From contig OW818681.1 of the NCBI GenBank assembly GCA_942493075.1, positions 2,542,001 through 2,606,000 of the forward strand: 64,000 nt of DNA. The letters run 5' to 3'. The stretch comes from JBBQYD01 sp942493075 (GTDB taxonomy: Bacteria; Verrucomicrobiota; Verrucomicrobiia; Limisphaerales; UBA8199). Each line of letters opens with the position of its first letter. Within the stretch, counting starts at the first letter, position 1. Under the pieces are notes generated by a model. It was not told the origin of the DNA. It did not search any database and saw nothing but the letters and a program-made list of their open reading frames with translations. Shown piece after piece: positions 57,641 through 64,000 of the stretch. The translations under genes were made by a program, and so were the position numbers.

Positions 57641-59566
57641 TCAGGGGGTGCGGACGGTCTTGTTGCTGACTGGATTTTGAATTTCCAGCGCCTTGGATTT
57701 CGCGCTTTCGAGTTGCTTGGGAGTTAGTCTGGCTTCCAGATCCTGCACGCCAGTCTGTGCGTCCTTGGATCCCTGGTCAGATGCCAAATGGAACCAAACC
57801 CAAGCCTCCACCGGGTCGGGGGCAACGCCAGTGCCCGTTTGCAGCGCCTGCGCGAGATTGAGTTGACCTGCTGCACATCCTTTAATGGCAGCACGCCGAA
57901 ACCATTTCGCAGCCTCGGTCAGGTCTGGAGAGCCATTCACACCCGCAGCCCACAACTCCCCAAGCCGGTTGATGGCGTGCGCGTCTCCGCGAAGCGCGGA
58001 CTGCTTTAGAAAATCAACAGCTATTGCCAGGTCCTGCGGGACAACTTCTCCACGATAAAAGATATCTCCCACCTGAAATAAGGCGTACGTAGAGGTAAGC
58101 GTTTTGTGCGCGTTTATAAGAAGTCGCCCCAAATCCTCACGGTCTTTGGGACCATAGGTAGGCTTCTCCGCGAACTGAATTTTGCCCTCTGCGTAGAGGT
58201 CGATGAGCCGCGCGAGGGCGCGGGGCCGATCGGCATCTGGACCCAAGTTCATTATTCTCCAGTAGCCTTCCACAGCTTTGGGAAGGTTCACTGGCCCGCC
58301 GCGGCCTTCTTCATAGGCAGTGGCTAGTGTCATGCGTGCCTCGCCGAGCCGGTCGTAAGCTGCAATTTCCAAATCGTCACGGTTCAGTGCCGCGAGCCGA
58401 TCCGGCCCCGAGTCTTTGTTCAACAGTGCCAGCTTGAGCTGAGCCTTGGTATTCCCAAGATCAGCTGACTTTTGAAGCCACTGCTTCACTTCGGACGGAT
58501 CCTGTGGAACCCCTTTGTTTTCCAGCAGCAGGCACGCCAGTTTATACTGGGCTTCAGGATCGCCAGTCTCTGCAGCCCGGCGGAACCACTTGGCGGCCTC
58601 GGATTGATCGCTGCTTAGATCCTTGTGATTGACTGAATACAAATCTCCGAGCCTCATTATTGCGACAAGATTCCCTTTTTCAGCCGCCTGACGAAACCAT
58701 TTCGCAGCTTTCGGATGATCGTGCCCCAGCTTGCCGTAATAGAAGAGATTGCCCAAATGCACCATGGCTTCCACGTGCCCGTTATTGGCGGCTTTCTCGT
58801 ACCACTCCGAAGCTACCTCGTAGTTTCCAATAACGGTACTCTCGTTCAAGCTGTCGAACTCGGACATGAACCCCAGCCGGAACTGAGCTAGAGCGAAGCC
58901 CTTTTCGGCCGCTTTGAAATACCACGCGCGCGCCTCGTCTCTGTTCTTCGGCACTCCGGTGCCGGTTTCATAAACCCAAGCAAGATTTGACTCTCCAAAG
59001 GCCTCACCCTGCTCAGCGGATTTTCGATACCACCGTACGGCTTCCTGGGGATCCTTGAGGACGCCCGCACCATGAGCGTAGAGGTGGCCGAGATTGTTTT
59101 GCGCCATCGCGTGTCCCTTATCCGCAGCCAGGCGGTAATAGCGGGCGGCTTCGGTGGGATTCTTATCAAACAGGATGCCTTCATCATGCATATAGCCAAC
59201 CGAGAATTGGGCCTCGCGAAATCCCTGATCGGCAGCCTTTTGATACCAGAGCGCGGCCTGCTTCAGGTCTTTGCTCACGCCCTTGCGACCTTCGTAGAGC
59301 CAGCCAAGAAAGAACTGTGCCGCAGGTTCGGCACGTTCCGCCGCCTCGCGAAGGCTCACCGTCGAAACTTTCCCCCAGCGATTTGATATGGCCTTCCACC
59401 CCAGCTCAGCCGAATTCTCCGCAGTGCTGGGTAGTGGCTCCTGTGCGCAAACCTCAAGGCAGAGCGGGCTCTCGCCACACATCCAGAGTATCAGCATGCT
59501 GGTTGCTGCAATTCGGAACCCATGTTTGACCCAGCCGTACGTACAGGTTTGTTGAATCGTTGTCAT
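57641..59566 (-). CDS. Secreted Sel1-like repeat protein
   Basis: 641 residues with an N-terminal signal segment (FRIAATSMLILWMCGESPLC). About twelve Sel1-like repeats of 36 residues follow, each with A...LG..Y..G.GV..D..EA..W..KAA..G (for example AQNNLGHLYAHGAGVLKDPQ and AQYKLACLLLENKGVPQDPS). They form an alpha-solenoid for protein contacts. The C-terminal 40 residues are a charged tail. It is the second gene of a coupled pair: the ATG overlaps the stop of the giant upstream gene by ATGA. Confidence 0.9.
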   Translation of the reverse strand: MTTIQQTCTYGWVKHGFRIAATSMLILWMCGESPLCLEVCAQEPLPSTAENSAELGWKAISNRWGKVSTVSLREAAERAEPAAQFFLGWLYEGRKGVSKDLKQAALWYQKAADQGFREAQFSVGYMHDEGILFDKNPTEAARYYRLAADKGHAMAQNNLGHLYAHGAGVLKDPQEAVRWYRKSAEQGEAFGESNLAWVYETGTGVPKNRDEARAWYFKAAEKGFALAQFRLGFMSEFDSLNESTVIGNYEVASEWYEKAANNGHVEAMVHLGNLFYYGKLGHDHPKAAKWFRQAAEKGNLVAIMRLGDLYSVNHKDLSSDQSEAAKWFRRAAETGDPEAQYKLACLLLENKGVPQDPSEVKQWLQKSADLGNTKAQLKLALLNKDSGPDRLAALNRDDLEIAAYDRLGEARMTLATAYEEGRGGPVNLPKAVEGYWRIMNLGPDADRPRALARLIDLYAEGKIQFAEKPTYGPKDREDLGRLLINAHKTLTSTYALFQVGDIFYRGEVVPQDLAIAVDFLKQSALRGDAHAINRLGELWAAGVNGSPDLTEAAKWFRRAAIKGCAAGQLNLAQALQTGTGVAPDPVEAWVWFHLASDQGSKDAQTGVQDLEARLTPKQLESAKSKALEIQNPVSNKTVRTP

Positions 59567-62500
59567 GGTTTTGAAGTTGGCTGTTGGACCGGCGGCATTG
59601 TTATCCGCCTCGGGCTCATGACGCTGGCGCCTGCTGGACGAGCCCCAAAGTATGGAACATCCCGAAGGGCGCGGGTCAGTTCACTGGTATCGAAGGAGCC
59701 ATCCCGGTTGAGGTCATAATTCGAGGTCAATCGTTGTGCCTGCTTCGTGGGATCACCGGCACTCCCGGGTGTGGACTGATTGGGGAGTCGTCCGGGCTCT
59801 AACTCAAGAATGAGTTCCGCCTCCTCAAGACTAAGTCTCCCATCCTCGTCGGAATCATAATCCCGGATCAGCTTCGCCACCGGGCTATCGCCTGGTTGTG
59901 TCACCGATACAAAATTGTTGGTTTGTTCGCCGTTCAATGGAGTTTGGATACGCTGAAGCGTCCTGGCCCGAAGCTTAGCCAGCTTCTGTTTCGAGACCAG
60001 GCAGCACGTGTAAACGCTTTCGGGGTAATCCTTGAGCAGCCAGGCTTCATAGCGCGCCCTTTCATCCAGTTTATTCAACCCGTTCTCGTCGTGCGCCATC
60101 GCCAGGAGGAAGAGCGTTTCCGAGGTAGGATTCTCCCTCGCTTCAGCCGCCAGCAGCGGAACCGCTTCCGCAGAGTCGTTGGCAAAAAATCGAACGATGG
60201 CCTGTTGGTGGGGAGTCAGGTTGGCGAGCAATTCAGACGCCTCTTGTGGGCTGACACTGTCCAATGCCCAATCGGCGCGAGGAACCGCCAGGAACTCTCT
60301 CTTATCAAGGGCTAAAAGTTCAAGGCTGTTAAACGCAGTGCGAGCAAGCCAAAGCTTCCCAGCTCCGGTCGTGGCCTTCGTCCAGTAGCCCATGTTCGGA
60401 ATTGCACCGACCCAGGAACGATGGTCCGGGCTGTAGAGCAGAATCGTGGAGTCGTATGTCTGGCTGCCACCACGAGCAACAACCCAAAGGAAATCTCCAT
60501 CCACCGCCAGCGCGGAAGGCTGGCCGGGAAGTCTGCTCGTGGGCTCAAACGGATTGATGGCCGATGAGTCGGTCCTGCGCTGCATCGCTACCTGATGCCG
60601 AGCTTTGATGAGTTGATTTACCTGACGTTGAAAATCAGCGGAGGGCTGGCGGGGGTTTCGAGCCTCGGTACTCAGGCGGTTCCAACGCTCGGTGTTGATC
60701 CTGATCGGCCAGTTCACAAACTGGCTTCGCAGGGTTCCTTTGATGCTATCAATGAAGTGCAGCCCGCTCTCCGAGGCCACCCAGAACCCGCCGCGTTTGT
60801 CAGCCGTAAGGCAAGCAACGCGGCCAAGTCCCTGCAGAGGCGAGGCGGTCGCGATGGATGTATCCAGGCGGTGCCATCGATTGGATTCCAAGTTCCCGAG
60901 CAACAGTCCCATGCTGGAAAGGAGCAGGTAATCTCCGGTGCCAGCCAGTTTCCGGGCCTCTCCCGTGGAAGGCATGCCAAATTGCCGTGGCGGGTCCACG
61001 TTCACTCGCTCCCAAAGGCATGAGCCTCCATTCTTCAGAGCCCAGAAGTCGCTGGTACCTCCCAGCGCAAAAATTCCACCGGAATTGGCGGCTAAGGCGT
61101 ATTGGTTTGTTTGCGTCAGGCCTTCGGGCGCGCCAAACCGACGCAACACACCCGTGTTCGTGTTCCAAACTGCGACCCCCGCGTCCGCGAGCGCCACCCA
61201 AAGCTCATCTTCTACGACCAGCAGATCGCGGATGTCATTCGTGGCCAGAGCACCTGTGTGGCGCTCCAACAAGCTGGTGGCGGGGTCCACAACCCAAAGC
61301 CGGCCAAACTTGCCCTTTAACCTCCGGAGTTCATGCTCGGCTTGAGTTCCGGTTATGCTGCTCCCCATCATCTCCTCTTCCATTTCCAACGCCAGCCAGA
61401 GTTTCCCATCATAAAAAGCCATGGACCGGATTTCCTGCGTTCCGGGTGGGAGTGGTAACTGCCTTGCTGCCGGGGTCGATACCCTTGGAAGAGGGACAGG
61501 GAATCGTAACTCCGGCACAGCCATCAAGTCGGCACTCTCCGCAGGATCCAGCTCGGAGATGCGCGGTAGTTTGGCGGTCTTCGCCGCCAGCCTCAGGGGG
61601 GAAGACCGTTTCGGAAATTTGCTAAAGACGGCCTTTTCGCCTCCGGGTTGCCCCAAGTCTTTAAAATGGAGTTCCAGGAGTTGCTGCAGTCTCCCGTCGC
61701 TGAAATCGATGGGCCTGTCTCGGTTTAACATCATGGTTTGCAGTAATTGCTCAAGCGTCCGTTGGCGCTGCCTCGCGTCAGCAATCACAAACTCACTGCC
61801 ATTCATCCACAGAATGGCATAAAGCAAATCGGACGCTTCACGAGCCACCCGCGGATCTCTCGGCGCTTTCAACAGTCGAACATGCAACTCCTCGACGAAC
61901 TGTTGCTGCCATTCGCCGATCTCCTTGGCACCCGCATCCGAAGGAACACCCGCCGGAGCTTGGTCGTAATGTGAAGCCCCGAGGATCCTGCAAAGCTGCC
62001 CCGCAGAAAGTACATACTCGCTTGCAATGCTATTGGTTTCCCGCCAGCCAGACGGGTTGGAGTCCAATACCGACTGAAACCCGAATTGATCTGCGTGTCG
62101 CTGCCATGCCTGGCTGCGACCGCGCTCGAAGAAGAATCGATTGCGCGAGGATTCTCTGGGGAGCACTCCCCAGCGGACTCGCGCCCAAAGCTCCCGGGCT
62201 CGATCGTAGCTCGGGTCAAAGAAACACGCCGTTTCCAGCACCTGGACTACGTCCAGCCACTGCTTTCGGCCCTCCAACGAATTTAGAGAAGGATTTAACT
62301 GCCCTTTTATAAGGCCCATGGCGTATTCCACCAGGGAGTTGGAGACTCGGCGGCGAATCCCCTCTTCAGGGTTTCCCGTAGTTTGGGCCCGTTCCGTGAG
62401 CGGTGGAAGACTCTCCACCAAACGGGCGGCCATCGCTGCTTCCGAAACGAAATTGGTCAGATGCACAGTAGCAACCCGGGTGGGGTTCTTGCCGTCCCAG

Positions 62501-63462
62501 ACATGGAGTTGCGCCGTGAGCACTCTCTCCCTTTCGAACGCCCCGGAATGCAGCTTTGGAGGCCAAAACGTTGCGTTGGAGTAGGTCCCCCAAACATACC
62601 ATTGTGCCATGTTATCGGAACCGTCTGAACCGCTCTCCACCAAACCGCTGAGCACCAGGTCGGCTTCTTCCATCGATTCGCCAGCACGCTGAAACTGTAG
62701 GAGATGAAAAGGCCTCATCTCGTTCGCAGAGGCCGCCAGCAAGCTCTGACGGAACTCCGGTTCGAGACGCGGGACAGCGGTTTGCACTGGTGTCGAGGAG
62801 AGGAACAAAAACGCGACAGCGGGTTTGTGAAGGTTGGTGATATGTGCCTGCCCGGCCTGTTTCAACAAGGCGGCCAGGTTGGAAGCGAGCCGGGTCATTT
62901 CGGTAGAAGTCGCCTTGAACGGTCGGTTCGTCTGATCCGGCAATACGAACTTTGCTTCCGCTAGAATATCGGCGCAACTCAGGTTTACCACTTCGAGAGC
63001 GACTGTGCGGCCCGCCGCAGAATTCGTTGAAACCCTCCCGAAGATAGCCCAGTCGGCCTTAGCCCAACGCCCGGCTTTGAGGGCTTCCGAACGATCAATG
63101 AGCCCGAAGGCACCCAACTTTAATTCCTGTTCTGCCTTGTCCAGCGCCGCTCGTTCTATCCAATCCCAGTCAACCTCAGATGACAAGTCAGCCTGCAACG
63201 TGGCGGTGAGGTCGTTGCACGCAAAGGCGCTTCGCTGGGAATTGTCATCGCACGAGAAATTCATCAGCGCCACTCGGGTTCTCGGGGAAGCGCTGCTGGC
63301 AGCGAACGAGGGAGACCAGAGCAGGTTGAGAATCACCACCAAGCCAAGGAGGGCTCTGACGCCAGGTGTAGCAAGGTGGGTCCTCCATTGCCGGTCCACG
63401 GCGAGCACTTCTCCGTCTTTCACAATCTGAGGTTCAGCACGTTCACTTAGGGCAGCCAACAT
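59563..63462 (-). CDS. CsgG-like/beta-propeller/EF-hand giant exported protein
   Basis: 1299 residues. A membrane or signal segment lies at about residues 35-57 (GVRALLGLVVILNLLWSPSF). Residues 60-200 resemble the CsgG/FlgO alpha-beta domain (RVALMNFSCDDNSQRSAFAC, LSSEVDWDWIERAALDKAEQ). A middle region (200-640) is unassigned. Residues 660-1010 hold propeller-type repeats (MAFYDGKLWLALEME, LLVVEDELWVALADAGVAVW, GGFWVASESGLHFIDSIKG). The C-terminus carries two EF-hands (DYDSDEDGRLSLEEAE and DLNRDGSFDTSEL) bound to a Pro-rich tail. The combination is odd; it may be an envelope-anchored sensor or assembly factor acting with the Sel1 protein. Confidence 0.85.
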   Translation of the reverse strand: MLAALSERAEPQIVKDGEVLAVDRQWRTHLATPGVRALLGLVVILNLLWSPSFAASSASPRTRVALMNFSCDDNSQRSAFACNDLTATLQADLSSEVDWDWIERAALDKAEQELKLGAFGLIDRSEALKAGRWAKADWAIFGRVSTNSAAGRTVALEVVNLSCADILAEAKFVLPDQTNRPFKATSTEMTRLASNLAALLKQAGQAHITNLHKPAVAFLFLSSTPVQTAVPRLEPEFRQSLLAASANEMRPFHLLQFQRAGESMEEADLVLSGLVESGSDGSDNMAQWYVWGTYSNATFWPPKLHSGAFERERVLTAQLHVWDGKNPTRVATVHLTNFVSEAAMAARLVESLPPLTERAQTTGNPEEGIRRRVSNSLVEYAMGLIKGQLNPSLNSLEGRKQWLDVVQVLETACFFDPSYDRARELWARVRWGVLPRESSRNRFFFERGRSQAWQRHADQFGFQSVLDSNPSGWRETNSIASEYVLSAGQLCRILGASHYDQAPAGVPSDAGAKEIGEWQQQFVEELHVRLLKAPRDPRVAREASDLLYAILWMNGSEFVIADARQRQRTLEQLLQTMMLNRDRPIDFSDGRLQQLLELHFKDLGQPGGEKAVFSKFPKRSSPLRLAAKTAKLPRISELDPAESADLMAVPELRFPVPLPRVSTPAARQLPLPPGTQEIRSMAFYDGKLWLALEMEEEMMGSSITGTQAEHELRRLKGKFGRLWVVDPATSLLERHTGALATNDIRDLLVVEDELWVALADAGVAVWNTNTGVLRRFGAPEGLTQTNQYALAANSGGIFALGGTSDFWALKNGGSCLWERVNVDPPRQFGMPSTGEARKLAGTGDYLLLSSMGLLLGNLESNRWHRLDTSIATASPLQGLGRVACLTADKRGGFWVASESGLHFIDSIKGTLRSQFVNWPIRINTERWNRLSTEARNPRQPSADFQRQVNQLIKARHQVAMQRRTDSSAINPFEPTSRLPGQPSALAVDGDFLWVVARGGSQTYDSTILLYSPDHRSWVGAIPNMGYWTKATTGAGKLWLARTAFNSLELLALDKREFLAVPRADWALDSVSPQEASELLANLTPHQQAIVRFFANDSAEAVPLLAAEARENPTSETLFLLAMAHDENGLNKLDERARYEAWLLKDYPESVYTCCLVSKQKLAKLRARTLQRIQTPLNGEQTNNFVSVTQPGDSPVAKLIRDYDSDEDGRLSLEEAELILELEPGRLPNQSTPGSAGDPTKQAQRLTSNYDLNRDGSFDTSELTRALRDVPYFGARPAGASVMSPRRITMPPVQQPTSKP

Positions 63463-63815
63463 AACTCGTTCATTCTATAGTTATGACAATCATCGGCCAG
63501 AAATCCTTTGTACGATTTTCATAGACTCTGTTTGAAGCCGGTCAGCAAGTTACGGATTACCGCCGGAATCGGTGCCCCGCGTGGTTGTGAATGCGATGGA
63601 GATATACGTTTGGCTCAACGTCGACGTCGGCCCAGGGCGCGTTCGAAGTGTTCGGGCCGGGTCTCGGCAACTTTGAACTGCCGGAAAGGATACCGCTCTG
63701 ACTATCCGCTTCAGGCCGTCGACTTCCGACCGAAGCTTGTAGCAAAATCGGTTTCGGCCAACGAGCAAGATCGATGGCCGACTGACTCTACTGAATGGTC
63801 CCTCCGGGTCTTGGA
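63463..63815. other. Intergenic stretch
   Basis: About 350 bp between the start of the giant gene and the end of the PEP-CTERM gene. Overlapping frames on both strands (one plus-strand frame runs into the PEP-CTERM gene) have no domain support. It contains the promoter of the CsgG/Sel1 operon close to 63463-63540. Confidence 0.4.
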
Positions 63816-64000
63816 TTACTTCCGGCGCGAACAACGGCGGCGGCCAGCGAAAACCGCTCCCGCAACCGCCAAGCCACCCAGTGCTAGAGCGGAAGGCTCA
63901 GGCACTGCGGTCCCGAAGGCGCGGATCATCACGTAACCTGGACCGGGATTCCAATTGCCACCAGCCAGATTCTGATCGATCGGCCTGGCCCCAGAAAGGT
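63816..64000 (-). CDS. PEP-CTERM sorting-domain protein (3' end only)
   Basis: The minus strand enters at the right edge and reads NLAGGNWNPGPGYVMIRAFG, then VPEPSALALGGLAVAGAVFA and GRRRCSRRK before TAA at 63818-63816. This is a PEP-CTERM tail: the VPEPS motif, a transmembrane helix and a basic cluster, recognised by exosortase and used to sort exopolysaccharide-associated surface proteins. About 60 residues are visible; the N-terminal part lies outside the window. Confidence 0.9.
   Translation of the reverse strand, partial: LSGARPIDQNLAGGNWNPGPGYVMIRAFGTAVPEPSALALGGLAVAGAVFAGRRRCSRRK

Noticed and set aside
63508..63936. Plus-strand frame of 142 codons
   Set aside because: It overlaps the PEP-CTERM tail encoded on the minus strand and has Arg/Ser-rich random-like composition.

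Overview
The window looks like a chromosomal segment of a Verrucomicrobiota bacterium, probably of the Pedosphaera/Limisphaerales type. This is inferred from gene content: DUF1080 (3-keto-disaccharide hydrolase) proteins, LamG proteins ending in the FYR-type C-terminal module, a PEP-CTERM protein, a GFTLIELL pseudopilin, and exported GH97, GH43 and GH36 glycosidases. There is no 16S rRNA gene, so the placement rests on these families only.

Layout. 1-11 kb: the 3' truncated end of a large exported glycosidase-like protein, small secreted or membrane proteins, a zinc-finger SDR, tRNA-Ile(CAU), an orphan LuxR HTH, a LamG protein, an XRE regulator/membrane protein pair with a striking palindromic operator, and an S1/P1-type nuclease. 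11-19 kb: a plus-strand run with DUF1638, GH97, lipoprotein GH43, glutathione peroxidase, a small membrane protein, DUF1080 and an acyl-CoA synthetase, ending at tRNA-Asn. tRNA-Asn is followed by one intact and one frameshifted GIY-YIG nuclease embedded in short repeats. 20-22 kb: a secreted DUF11-like protein and rubrerythrin.

22.2-27.1 kb is the most unusual part. It is a row of small plus-strand ORFs separated by three candidate attC sites, each exactly 93 bp between its outer core boxes, and by three copies of a long repeat that also ends in an attC-like box. I read it as an integron gene-cassette cluster without a visible integrase (CALIN). 27-31 kb: a truncated pseudopilin, then an AraC regulator divergent from an NPCBM-GH36 alpha-galactosidase. 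31-47 kb: a P-type cation ATPase, a DMT transporter, a MacA/MacB-like efflux operon with two permeases, a bifunctional nuclease, holA, a STAS protein, a UvrD/PcrA helicase, DUF167, a DUF1080-like lipoprotein, a methyltransferase and a LysE exporter.

47.07-52.18 kb is a decayed type I restriction-modification island bracketed by a 44-bp direct repeat. It keeps only tails or fragments of hsdM, hsdS and hsdR and a RhuM gene with a nonsense codon, yet carries two intact genes, a DUF1016 PD-(D/E)XK nuclease and a TPR protein, all chained by ATGA overlaps. A ~130-bp piece of the hsdR 3' end is duplicated on both sides of the DUF1016 gene. 53-56 kb: a FAS1 protein divergent from a CarH/LitR-type B12 photoreceptor regulator with DUF2892 and SRPBCC genes, and a convergent DoxX-like gene. 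56-64 kb: a lipoprotein, a coupled Sel1-repeat protein and CsgG-propeller-EF-hand giant, and the end of a PEP-CTERM protein.
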